A DNA stretch of 64,000 bases from Larix kaempferi (lineage: Eukaryota; Streptophyta; Pinopsida; Pinales; Pinaceae), in assembly GCA_027924585.1 (NCBI GenBank), contig BSBM01000423.1, positions 4,860,001 through 4,924,000 on the forward strand, read 5' to 3'. A model generated the notes under the pieces. The model searched no databases. It was not told the origin of the DNA and saw only the letters and a program-made list of their open reading frames with translations. The translations under genes and the position numbers were made by a program. Below, one piece after another: positions 1 to 12,738 of this stretch (positions are counted from its first letter, which is position 1; the number at the start of each line of letters is the position of its first letter).

Positions 1-1235
1 AGAGTAGCGTAGATGTAGGATTTAGGATTTAAGAAGATATTATTGGTTTCCTTCACATTCAAGGAGTATTATTTTGAAAATGTGCTCAATCCCCTTCTCA
101 CCAAGATTTTGGACCTAGGTGATGGAAATTGACTTTTGATTTGGGGCATGAGGGTGGTCTAGATTTACAATGGACAAGGTTCATTAAGAAGCTATCTACC
201 AACTTTATTAAGTTGCCTGATGAAGAACCAGACACTTTGGCATGGTCTAAGAATATGACATCTAGAGAATATACATTGAATTTGGGGTACTCCTCCATAG
301 TGGAAGATCAATTCAAAGTCATTAAAGAATGGTGGTGGGATCAAGTATGTAAGTTTTTAGGCACGTTGAAATAAAGGATCTTATTATGGTTGGAATTAAA
401 CAACAGGAGCATGAGCAAGTGTTCTCTTTGTAAAGAAGAATCTAAAACAATCGATCACCTTTTTGTTACCTATGTGTATTCCAAGGAAGTTTGGTGCATA
501 TTAGCTCGTAAGTTTCATATGAAATCCTCTCAATTGAAACTAAGTTTAGTAGATTGTGTCCTTCACTAGTCAATGTATGCTTCTATGTCAGGTTTCAAAT
601 CCATCCCTAACAATATGGTGTATGTAGTTTGGTTCACTCATAATGCTTGTATCTTCCAAGATTTATTTATTCCTCATGTAGTTACGAAAGCTTTGGTGGA
701 AAAATTCTCTCTAGAACATAAGTCTGGAGTGAAAGTTTAAAACCAAAGAGCTCTTGTCATCCCTCAGTTGAATCTCAAAATACCTTGGGGATTTTTTGAC
801 AGGGTTTGTTAGGGCCATTCCCCAAAGTGTGGTGTGGGGTAGTCCTTTATCTTAGCAAGAATCATTATTATCTTATAAGGTATGTGTCGGGTAATGGACC
901 AAATATGAAGGCATAGTTTTTCGCTCTATGTCCTCTTCTATTTTTGCTTTAAATGCAATCTTCGAAAGTTGAAAATCTTGGGCAATTCCAAAGTTGTCAT
1001 CAACTAGGAAAATAAAAAGAACAAGATCAAGGTTGTTGGTCTCCATCATTTGTTGTAAAATATTACAACTTCTCTCCAATATATCGAATGGACTTCTTTC
1101 TCCCATGTTTACAGGGAGATTAACTCGAAAGCGGACTCCCTCTCTAAAGAGGCTCTCCATCTTGACAAAGGCCCCTTTGCATTTTATGAATATTTTGATG
1201 TGGAGGAATGTGAAGCAATGGAAATTCATTTCTAA
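1..1235 (+). pseudogene. L1-type LINE ORF2 C-terminal remnant (zinc-binding region plus RNase H)
   Basis: One plus-strand frame (codons starting at multiples of 3) can be followed from about 129 to a stop at 1233-1235, broken by several stops but with no net frameshift. Residues from about 129 to 560 resemble the zinc-binding region downstream of plant L1 reverse transcriptase: a Trp-rich stretch, then KCSLCKEE and DHLF. The expected last Cys reads Tyr. From about 780 the frame resembles RNase H: PWGFFD carries the first Asp, NMKA-stop has lost the Glu codon, VVIN has lost an Asp, and NSKADSLSKEAL keeps the last Asp. The window edge cuts off the reverse transcriptase. It was a retrotransposon replication enzyme and is now dead. 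I did not find the target duplication. Confidence 0.7.
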
Positions 1236-1796
1236 ATAATGTGAGAAAAAAGTGAGCTTTTTGTAGCGATCTAAAGGATACGAGCAATTTCTACACCTAT
1301 AGGGTCGCCAGTGGTATGAAAGATAGCATATGTTTTTTTATATGTGATTTGCATATGTATCTATATAATAGAAGAATAAGTCACGTGAGGAAGAAATTTT
1401 CTGTAGAATTAACAGAGACGATCTTAAACAGTTGGTTAAAGTTCAGTTTCTTTAGTTACATGTATATTCATTCTTAAATATAAATTTTCTTCTTCCGAAA
1501 TACACACAGACATATATATTTCCAAAGGTCACACATCAAAAATTAAATGCATCACTTTGTCTCAATATTTTATTTGACAACTAATTTAAAAATTAACAAT
1601 AGAATAAGATACCTGTTTCCCAATAGATAATAAAAGCAAATCCAGATGACATTCATTTTTTTCTCGTAAGAGAAGAAAATATAGGATGTAAAAATAAAAA
1701 TGAGTAAACGCATCATCATGAATTTCAACCTGGCTGGCTGACAAGAAGGGTTAAATCAAAACTACCTTTAAATTTATTTGCAACCTTTTTGGGCAT
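1236..1796. other. Gene-free AT-rich stretch
   Basis: It probably begins with the 3' untranslated tail of the LINE remnant. I see no convincing ORF, RNA gene or element boundary. Confidence 0.5.
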
Positions 1797-1938
1797 CCAT
1801 GATGTTGTAAATTTTAACAATATAAAAGTCATATAAATTCACCATGCCGTCCATCCAAAAAATAGTCCCATGATGTTGTAAATTTTAACAATATAAAAGT
1901 CATATAAATTCACCATGCCGTCCATCCAAAAAATAGTC
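1797..1938. repeat. 71-bp tandem duplication
   Basis: Two nearly identical 71-bp units lie at 1797-1867 and 1868-1938, each starting CCATGATGTTGTAAAT. A diverged relative of the surrounding sequence, about 1700-1980, recurs at about 6190-6430 in the same orientation, with the shared phrase GGGCATCCATGATG. Confidence 0.85.
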
Positions 1939-4900
1939 CCTGATATTTCTCCTCTTCTCCCTACAAGTACACTTTGAGATACCTGAACTCAGTTACGTTG
2001 AGGAAAGCTCATAAATGCAGTGTCACATCTTTGTGTCGAAATAATTGAACAATTCAGATAACATAATAAACAAATATAAATCTTTTTTCATACTTAACGA
2101 ATTCTCAAGCATGAATGTGTTCTTAAAATTTTGCTCTCAATTTCTCACCTTATTGGTATCGACATCTCTAGTAACCTAGGTATAAGAACATTGGTTCAAG
2201 TGCAATAGGTCCAGGTGCCTTGCAATCCATGTGAGAACCTCGAAAACACTAAATCATAAGCAAAGGGTTGTGTTATTTTCGATCGAGTAGTATTATTCAC
2301 ACAAAATCCTGCATCGTAAGTTTATTAAACCAACTAGGTGGCTAGAAGCTACAACTATGCACTCCCAACAAATATTTATTAAGATGCTTGTGCAAAAGAA
2401 GGTACTTATTGGTAGCACGAAACATAAGGAAGTTTACAAGGACAACACTAAAATCTCCTTCCAAATTCCCATTAATGTAAGTTAAAAAAATTCCTAATGA
2501 TAGTAATTTGTTTTCTTTTAATTGGATATTAGATTTTGGACCAAAAAAAACCCATTTCATTTTATTAACATTACAATAGTAACAATCGAGCATATCTTCC
2601 ACCTAGGTTGTAAAAGCCCCTCTCTTCCTTCATTACAAACAAGAGTCTCTCATTACAAGCAAGAAAACTCGTCTTCTTTCATTGCAAACAAGAGTCTCTC
2701 ATTACAAGCAAGAAAATTGGTTGTATATGATAGGTCTCCATCAATTTGTGCCCCTAGATAATGTAAAACAATATATTGTAATAACATGTGTACCATTCGG
2801 CAATTCTCCTCTCATACTTTTGATTTTTTCTTTTCTTTCCCGTGAATATTTTTGCATTGTTGTTATTGTGCTCGTATCAGTAGCTAAATGCATTGAACAC
2901 TCATTTCAAGATATATTTGAAAACATGCCTTTGCAAAAGATGGATTTTGTTGTATGCATAAAACATGTGCAAGTTTATTAAACATTAATATCATTTCAAA
3001 ATAAGATAGTTTATTACCATGCAAATACAACCGTAAAGTACTTGCGAAATCATCATTTACTACAAAGGCTTACAATTCAAAGCATACATAGTCTCCTTTC
3101 TTGTTCAAACCCACATAGGCCTACATTTCAAAGCATACACAACCTTCTTTATCGTCCAAACCCATGGATGCCCTTGCTTTGGCTACAAAAGTATGATTAA
3201 ACATGCATCATAAGTCAAATTCTCAATTATCATACTGCAATTTATGGTGAGGACTTTTGGCATATCCTAACACAATTACCACACAATTACCAAACAAAGG
3301 TACTAATACTGCTACTTGAGATATACCATTTTGATATAGCTCCATATTAAGAAAAAAAAAGTACAAGGCAATAAAAAATTTAACAAAATTGTTTCCAAGC
3401 ACACACAAATCCAAAAGCATTCTTCATAACCTACAAATGAGCTTTAGACACTCATAAACGACATTCGCCAACAATTCTTAGCTCTGTTATGAAGCAAAAT
3501 GATGAAATTTGTGAATGCTTGTGAAACGAATTGAAACATTTATACAAATATAAACTGAGTATGTGCTTGTTACATATATTGAACAATAATTCTTGGTTTT
3601 TTTATGAAAGAAAGTACTGATATTTATAAATAACCAACAATATATACATGTATCAATGAATCTAGATATCTATACAAAGTTACTACAACATAGGATGCAA
3701 ATAAACACATATATCCAAATTTTACTTATATTTCTATGTTCTGTATTTCTCATGCCATGTGAAATATAAACCATGCACTCCCAAATATAATATTTTTTAT
3801 ATCATAAAACATCTACTACTATTAGGGTCATCACCATGATCCATATCATGAATAAAATTACATGTCATACTACCAAGAGATTATTTAACTATTAATTCCA
3901 ACAATATACTACATGCTAAACTTAAAGCAATAGAACTAAACAAGTTTTATCAATCACTTCTTGATGCTATATTACCCTACATCTCACCTTTTACTTTTCT
4001 TTTGGTGAGAACATGTATTAATTCCCATACTATTGAAACACCAACATAGGTCAAAGAGAATGTATGCACAATAAGTGGGAAATGAGTGTTACAACTAGAG
4101 AAATGAATGATGCCTTTCCATTTCTTATTAAAAAAGAAAGCCAAGATTAGTGATTAAGATTTCTAGAATTCCACAATAATATTATATTCACTTCTCATCC
4201 AAACCAGTGAAAAACATTCTTAAAAATGTACCAAATGGAAATTTATCCTTACACGTTAATGAGACATAAACAAGTCAAATTGCACAATATTCTTTTTAAT
4301 TTCTAATTGCTATATACCAAAAGACAAAAAAATAAAAAATAAAAATTCAAACATCACCAAATGACCTGTAATTTCTAGAATCTAATAAACTAGTATTAAA
4401 GACTAATATCCAGTGAAAATGGTACATTGTTAGACAAAGAATGTGAAAGGGCACTATATTATGGATAATTAATTAACCAATTAAAGACACTATACATAAG
4501 TTCATTATTTAACAACACTGGATTACATAAAAGTAAAAAACAACGTGATATCCAAAATCTTACAACCCTCCGTTAGAGTTTATAAAGATGGATACGCATA
4601 TCCATTTAATAGTGATATGTTCAAATTATTAAATAACAAAGACAATATTCTTTTAGAAAACCCTATGCAGAATTAATAAATATCTTTCGTCCTGTGAAGG
4701 AAGATGAATAATTTCTATCTATTGTCTTCAATAGATTTCGCAATGAAAACAAGCTTCAAGTGCTAGAAATCTGCCATGAATTCTACAAGATATGGGTCCA
4801 TCGTGTTTTCCTTTCTTATCTTCTCGTGTAGGTTGACATAAAGAGTAACAGGAATTATTTTATTATGTGATAAAACACTCAATTAGTAGGTCACAATACA

Positions 4901-7900
4901 ATATCGAGATAAAAATGCTTCCAATATATTTTATGTTTTACTTATAGTGGTTGGTTGTATCTCTAGAGCGAATCTCCACTTTACAATTGTTGAGAGGCAA
5001 TCAACATTGCCAAAGGGATCTGATCAAACTCTTTTCAATGCATTTTGTAAACAAAATCTAACATCAATCAAGAGTTAACTTGTTCTCAATCTGAACTTTG
5101 GATTCTTAAATGATCAACAATCTATTAAGCTTTTCTATATATATCATCCTTTTAGTATCAGAATTCAACAACCTCAAAAAGGTGGAAACTATTGTTAGTG
5201 TAACTATACCTAGTTATGCTTATAAAGTGAAAGTAAAAGAAAACAATGGAGACCCATAAATACAAAGTACAATACATGATTTGAATATCAAAACCAGATA
5301 GTAATGTCACAACATGTCAAAACTATGATACATATTTTTCCAAGGAAAATGCATTCATTGCAAGTATTGCCTACACAAAAAATCAAGGATTCAAGTAACA
5401 CCAATAATCTGAGAGGGGAAAAGGCATTGCAAATAGTTTGAAATATTCCATAAATCTATATAACATAAAAATAAACAGAAGAATCTAAAACTAATCACCA
5501 ACCTTGAAATTGCAATATCTTAGAACCAAAAACCTTTCTTTTGAAGGGTTTTAAAAACATTGCACCAAATTGCAGTATCACAATAAACATCAATAAGCCA
5601 ATAATATTACTACTATGTAGAATTCTAGGGAATACATCCATTCTTAAAAAATACTAGTGAACATCATCAATACACCATTCAAAACTATAATAAACTCAAA
5701 AGGAGTTCAATTATTTAGTCATAATTACCATCCTTGGATGATGGGGTACCTTCTCTTGCCTAAAATTAGAATATCCAACCTTAGTCATAAATTGTGCAGT
5801 GTGCGTGAAGAAAAAGTTGGAAAATCTCATGATTTTACATGGCATCACAAATACACTTATACCAATTTCATTAAGATAGCTCCATATGGATATAATTTCA
5901 AGCTTATCCAAATTTTCCATATAAAAACATTCCTTTCAAAAGTTCCATTTAATAAATTCTATGTTTAGCTATATTTAATTCATCTACCACTTATCCTAAA
6001 AGATGAATGAATCTGACTAGCAAAGTTATTAAAATAGTTCCTGGCCAACACAAAACCACCTCAACAAAATGAGAAGTGGCACAACCAGATTAATCTCTTA
6101 TGAACCCAATAATAAAACTTGGCAAGACCAAAAACACACTTTAAAAGAACTAAAATATTTATAAAATAACATCTAAAGAACTATAACATTCAACCAACAT
6201 CATCATCATGAACTTAAACTTTTAAAAATGGTCCCTGCACGATCAAGGCGGTTGTTAAATCAAATGCCAACAAAATTGGGCATCCATGATGTTTCGAATC
6301 TTAGTAATCTCAATCATATAAATTGGTACAACTTATTAAGCATGCAATCTCAATAATATAAGTCTCTACAATGTGAGCATGAAATGCCTCTCATCCATCC
6401 AACAAACAAAATCGATGATATTGGAGTATGATAACAATTATACTTTGAAAAAAACAAGAAATCTCTTTGATTGCACAAAGATTTACATGTACTTCCAATT
6501 GAGGTGTTTTCAAGTACTCAATAGCTTTGTCTAGCATCGAAGTTTTGTCAAACTTAAATCACACTGAACAAGTCAACACACAAAGAGAGTCTTCTAACAG
6601 GCATGAGAATTGAGTAAATGAGAGATTCATATGTAAAAACATATAATTCTCAGTAGAATTGGATGTGGGCATATGAGGTTCAACAAACAAATCTAGAATG
6701 AACAACATGCAAAATCTCAATAACGAAAGTTCGCAAACTAGAAATGAACATAATATTTTTTTATTTTTTAAAAGTGTTAGGGCTGGCCAATAGTTAAATT
6801 ATACATTTTTTGAATACCACATGCAAACTCAAAGTAAGAAATTATAAAGTTTTAAAGAACATAAAGAATTGTCAAAAACACTCATATGTACTGCCCTGAC
6901 CTCATGGACCTCAGACTTGACCCATAAAATCTTGACCTACTTTGAAGTAGGCTAGAAGCGAACTCTCCAAGCCCATCACATGTATACACAAGTCAAAAAG
7001 ACAATGAAGGGATTCTATGACTTATTTTCATTCATTCCTTAAATCCTGACAACTAAGATGATTTAGCCTGGTTTGCTTCAAATTTTATAACGCCATTGAA
7101 ATGAAGAAACATGTCTCTTATTATCGGGCTAAACTATGTGTTAAATAATCGACATTTAATTATCAACCGAGAATCGTAACCTTAGAGGTGCAAGCACATG
7201 AAGTGCAGGATCAGAACCTATCTAGCCTAATCTAGCGTAGTCTAACAATTAATGACTAATGCCGGAAAAAAAACTCAAATCCATTCTTCAATGCAATTAA
7301 TGAAAGCAAGCAAAAATTCAAATAAACAATGACACCACAAGGTGTAGCTTAACATTAGACCACAAAATCCTGTCTCTCGATTTATACCCTGATCTTTAGT
7401 GGCTTATTCTTGTAGTGGTTGACTAATCTACTAGAAACCAAATCAAAGCAAAGTAATGCAACAAACAAGTTAAATCAAAAGGGCAATCAAAGAAATTAAA
7501 AGGAAACAAAGCAATCTGCAAATGAAGCTCAATAACATATCTAAAAATGAAATCAAGCTTTCAAGTCAGAAATCATTCTTCAAGTTAGCACACCATACAC
7601 AAGGGAAAATGGTGAATACAATTTACAAACAACAAATATATTTTGAACTATGAATTTAAGAATGACAAACTTAAACAAGCACACAATAAATACTCAAGAA
7701 AATGAATGAGGGGAGAAGTGTTGTTTATTTCTGCATTTAAAGACTATGTGCATATGATGATATCTTGTAAAACAGTCAATCTCTAAAACAGAAAATAATC
7801 ATAGAAAAATATGAGAGAATAGACTAAGGGTAATTTTCATTCTCTGTGGTTTGGATGATTTACTTAAAGGCAAAGATATTTCATAAAGAATTGATGATGA

Positions 7901-9245
7901 AATGAGGTGAAATACCTTCTTCAATCAACACTTATATATAATTTCAAATCAAATCTGGTTTGAGTGCAATTAATTGACATAGGACATATTTTATTAATGT
8001 AATAGATGGTTAGTGACTGTAGGATTGATTATGAATGCATGTGATCTAAAGAATATCAATCCAAAATCGACAAGTGAAAGACTAAAACACATATGTTATA
8101 AAGGCATGGTTTGTATTTGTTTTTGTATGTATTTTATAAAAGAACAACGATACTTAACCAAACAATTGAATACTATTGTTCATTGTGTAAAACCCTTTGT
8201 ATCCAATGTGTGGAGAAGAACGGTGAATTGAGCAATCTAAAAAGCGATCAATGGGTGAATAAATGGTTTAATAGAATCGATCTGAAGGTGCAAAGAGAGT
8301 ATTCATGTAATAGAACAGACCTGAAATCAAATTAGAGATAAAAGGGCAGATTGGGCAACATTCAAATGTGATTTAGAGTTAGGCGTAAAACAGAGTATGC
8401 AATGTGCATCTATAATAGAGCTCTTTTGAATGGAATCGTGAGTGTTATATGTGGAGGGATAAGAGGGAAATTATAATGAAAAAGCTCACAAATGGATTTT
8501 ACAATCGGTGTAGCACATGTGATTAACGCTATAAATGAATTTATACACAATAAAACAGAAATGCATAGAAGAAAATAATTAAGCCATGAATAGGAATGAG
8601 TGGACATTGAGACACATAATTACAGAGTTGAAATGCTTAACCAAATGAATGCAATAACATAGAAAAGAGAGTGCACAGTTTGAAGGCAAATTCTGAGTTG
8701 AACATGCACACATAAAACATCAAACTATTAATCGAAAACATATATAACTAATACACGCATAAAAAATGAATTAAAACAAATCTAACAAATATAAATGATA
8801 AGGAAGTTACCAATCTTGAGGGGCACTCCCAAGCTGGCAATTGTGTACAAGACCACTGAATGAGAAAAACCGATCTCAGAAAGGATTTCAGATCTAGAAA
8901 AAACTAGAAGCCGGAAATGAAGAGAATGTCAATGCAATAGCTCGATGTAAATTAGCCTCGCAGACTTGTCAATGCATAGACCTATCAGAATGCCCATTAC
9001 TGAAAAATATTTGGATGTTACATGTGTATATCTAAAATATCATATTTATATTTTATTTTATTTTTTCTAAACTCTTGTTAATGATAAAAATAGTATTTTA
9101 AAACACTTTGGACAAATAATATTTTCACACTTGTTAATATATTTTATTAAATAATTACAATGAATTCAATATTACACATTTTAATAAATGTGATGTATTT
9201 ACACAAAATGGTGGAACATATAGTCACCTACCTATGGCAGGAACT
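1939..9245. other. Long gene-free stretch with diffuse repeats
   Basis: There is no ORF over about 105 codons and none with recognisable domain content. Short ORFs at 2342-2602, 2682-2981, 5657-5968 and 8013-8335 have compositions typical of chance frames. Local repeats include two roughly 49-bp units at about 2631-2720 and the diverged copy of the 1.7-kb sequence at 6190-6430. The two related stretches could be the remains of an LTR pair, but I found no primer site or termini to support that. Confidence 0.5.
2631..2720. repeat. Tandem repeat, about 49-bp unit, two copies
   Basis: A unit containing ACAAGAGTCTCTCATTACAA occurs at about 2631-2679 and again, almost identical, from 2680. It creates the short plus-strand frames here, which are not considered genes. 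Confidence 0.75.
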
Positions 9246-11880
9246 TGTAATGTCCCCTCCCTGAGGATCTCATAGTCATTCTGTTACCTTATCAACCCCT
9301 ATAGGTTCTGACAAAATTTAATAAGTGAAGGGGTTAAATTTTGATGCATTAATTGTCAAGTTTAATTAATTTCGAGACTTAGGATAGTGTGCCATGTTTA
9401 AATTGTAAATATTTTTATTATTATGTAATACTGGGGATGAGTGTATGTGCTTAGGTGGCTAAGGAGGGCACATAAGTGATATTGTGGACCCTATGATTTT
9501 CATCCACAATGGCAACTAGAAGAAAATAAGAGAAAATCAATAAAGCCACTAAAAATATGCATCGCAAAACAAAAGCAGGAAACTCGGAAAAGAAGAAAGC
9601 ATGCAAAAAGGAATAAAAGTCCATAAAAACATAAAGAAGCAGAAAATCAAACAAAAGCACTGGAAAAGCAGTAAAGCAACGAAAATCTAGGAAAAACAAG
9701 ATGTTGCCAAAATTAGAAAAGCGGTCCAAAGTAGAAATGCAACAAAGCAAGGAAAAAGGAAGGTAAAAGTTGTAGATGCTAAAATCAGTCAATGAAGGTG
9801 CATTAGTTGAGATGGATGACCACATTCAATGTATCCTGAGATAAATTCATGATTATAAAAAAATGTGGTGCGCCCCCTCACACATCTTTTGACAGTTTGT
9901 TTATTACATTGAGATCTATGAAGCTTCTCAGACTTGGGAGATGTGCCCCTAGTCACAGTTGGGTGATTTGCCCCATCTAATCATCAACTTAGTGAATTTT
10001 TAGCTTGGACATGAGGATTAAGGCATTCATCTCTTCTCATTGAGTTATTTGCAGGTCCATACTACTATCAGAATCGTTCTACTTGGTTCAATGTTGAAGA
10101 TCTAGTCCATTGTAGCAATTTCCTTCAATGTTTGTATTGCTTATGTCTTTTGGAAGATGATAGGACCCCTAGGGGCATATGCTATTGAATCTAAGATTTG
10201 TAATGTAATATGAACTCTCTCATATTCAATATATATTTTTTGGTTATCAATTCTTCAAATTAGTTCTTATATTAATGAAATTTAGTACCTATGCTTGTTA
10301 TAGTGTAAAAATTGTCTAGTTTATCCAAATATTGTATTGGTGTGACTTCTCTTAGTCCAATTATCAATATGTGAGTTGCTACAAATTATTAAGATTCTTT
10401 TAAATCCATCCAAAGCTCTAGTTTTGAAATTCGTGACCCTCTAGGGTCATTTGGACCTATTTGGAAATTGACTAGTTGAGAAGTCCTAGGTAGTGCACTT
10501 ATCTTTCTGGCCTCCAAAACCCTGTCAAATTGATTCTAAACCTTTATATATTTGTTGTAGTAGGGTGGGAAAATCCATTTATCCTACCCCACGTCTAATT
10601 ACTTCAAGTGAACACCAAAATCCTTGGGTTTCCATAGAATTCCTTGGGGAATGTGCATTGATAGCCTTGGCTCTGCCAAGGAAATCTTCCCAGGCATTAA
10701 GCACCCATAAATGTGCCACCGTCAAAGTATTGGACTTGTTTTCACCTTATTTGCAGCATTATCAAGTCCTGAAATTTGTCTTGGGATAATTTGGGAGATT
10801 CTAGTGATGTTTGGTTTTCTCCTTCTTAATTCTAGTCAAACTAGTTAGTCCTATGTTCTTAGCCCATCCATTGTGTGTTCTAATTTTGCAAATTTGAGTT
10901 AGTGTACCTTAAATCAGTTTGGTTATATTACAGGGCAATTAACCAAAATAATGAATGGTATGCCAATTTAAATTGCAACTAAATTATCATATGGAGCATT
11001 TGACCTTAGCCTACACCTCTTCTCACATGATGAATGACGTCGAATGAGTGTTGATTGGAGGATAAAAAATGGTTTCTTTTGATGAAGGAGATGAAAATAA
11101 TATAACAAGTGAGACTTCCTAAATGTGGCCTACCAAATAGAGGTTTTATTTGACCATTGTAATTTCCTCACAGCCTTTTCCTCAACTCAAATTTTCCCAA
11201 AACATTCGGAATTGGTTAAATGTTCCATGTTTTGAACTTCTCTAGCCATTTTTGCTGCAATTCGACATTAACATCTTTGTTGAAATCATTATTTTTGGTT
11301 GTTCAAATTGTATTTTTTTTTGCATAAATGGATTTGGCACCTTTGAATATCCATAGGCACCCAAATTATGCAATTATTATAATGTATATCTATAATACCA
11401 ACAATCTCAGCTAGATTTTCACAAGAAAAATTGCTAGAAAATTGATCCAAAACGTAGAGTGTTTAGCCTACTCTAACAAATTCACATAAATGTTTTGGAT
11501 ACAATGTGTCCATTCATGGTATTTCAAAGGATGGTTGTGATTTAATTAGGTCTCCATACATGTAGGGACTCACGATAAATTGCACAATGTCGATTTGGGA
11601 AATGGCATATTGGATGACTAGTGTGCATTTTCGGAGTTTGGGTAAAGAAATGGTGAGTGAGGTCTGAGGGTTCTGCATTAGTGGACCACTATCCCTATCC
11701 CCATACCCAGTCACATTTCTCATGTTAAATTGTCATTGAATATTAATCTAAGATTAGGCATTATTGTTAGTCATGTATTTATTATAGTACAAATGAGTGC
11801 TAAGCTTTGAAGATATCATGTTAGATTGTCATTAAATACTAATCTAATATCATTGATTGTACATAATAATAATATTTATT
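9246..11880. other. Gene-free stretch; possible LTR start and purine-rich tract
   Basis: The stretch opens with TGTAATGTCCCCTCCC, which resembles the 5' end of many plant LTRs. I could find no matching second LTR, primer site or coding domain. Bases about 9508-9770 are strongly A/G-rich on the plus strand, so the 124-codon minus-strand frame opposite (9451-9825), a Phe/Leu-rich string, is probably a composition artefact. The plus-strand frame at 10493-10789 also has no recognisable content. Confidence 0.4.
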
Positions 11881-12131
11881 CAAGATTATAGTTGACTGTG
11901 CTTGACCATGGTTGACTATGGTTGATCATACTTAATTGTTTTCAATAATGATTGATTGTTGTTGACCATGATGTCCATGGTTGAACATCGTTTATTATGG
12001 ATTCTAGGTTTACTATGGTTGAACATAGTTTACTTTGGTTGTGATAGTTTCCATGGTTGAATATCATTGATAATGGTTGATTATTGTTAACTATAGCAGA
12101 CCATGTAGACCTTGTTTTACCATGATTTTGT
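11881..12131. repeat. Degenerate CCATGGTTGA-type short tandem repeat, left block
   Basis: Variants of a 10-15-bp phrase (GACCATGGTTGACTATGG, CCATGGTTGAACATCG, TATGGTTGAACATAG) recur through the stretch. The same phrase resumes on the far side of Copia-B after 18450, so the element appears to have inserted into the array. Confidence 0.7.
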
Positions 12132-12687
12132 TGATGGTTCTTGATATTGATTACAATAGGTTTGCAAAATCAATTCATATAGTTAACCACATACATAAGA
12201 CAACAGAACACAACAAAAATCAACACATTACACATAAATTACCTTGGAAACCCCTTTCCTGGGGAAAACTAGCAAACCAGTGAGCTTTCAACTCATCTAT
12301 TAATCACTCAAAAACATGTGTTTACAACCATGACTTTCTAGACCACAAATCATAATTTATTAAATGATGCCATGATCCATACTTCATAGCCATTACATCT
12401 TATTTATAGATACAATATAACCAATTGTTCATTATTGACAATCCATAACTTCCTAACCACTTTTAGTTATTATGTCACAATCGACTTGATTAGGTCAAAT
12501 TTGGTCAATTTCCTATTGAGCTTCGATCATTCCATTGACCAGTTATTTTCCTTCGACCAAACAACTATTCTAGTAGGTCATCCAACCAGACTTCCCCTTT
12601 CCATCGCTTTCAGCTCTTGTCGACTTATCCCAATTTCCTATCAACTTTGCTAGTCGATTGATATGCAAAAATATAGCATTCCCAACA
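12132..12687 (-). repeat. Copia-B 3' LTR
   Basis: This 556-bp repeat reads TGATGGTTC at its plus-strand left end and ends CATTCCCAACA. It matches 16760-18450 once the insert there is removed. Just inside it on the minus strand is the purine run AAGTGGGAAAA (plus 12688-12698), the expected polypurine primer for plus-strand synthesis. Confidence 0.85.
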
Positions 12688-12738
12688 TTTTCCCACTTGT
12701 TATCTTCTTTTCATAAATAGGATATTTAGAACTTTAGT

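Noticed and set aside
2682-2981. 99-codon plus-strand frame with hydrophobic stretch
   Set aside because: It starts in a tandem repeat, has no recognised domain, and composition is as expected from AT-rich non-coding DNA.
9246-9270. Possible LTR start TGTAATGTCCCCTCCC
   Set aside because: The motif is suggestive but no second LTR, primer site or pol domain was found, so it is mentioned only in the stretch description.
9451-9825. 124-codon minus-strand frame rich in Phe and Leu
   Set aside because: It mirrors an A/G-rich tract on the plus strand, and such tracts leave hydrophobic frames open by chance. No domain or conserved motif.
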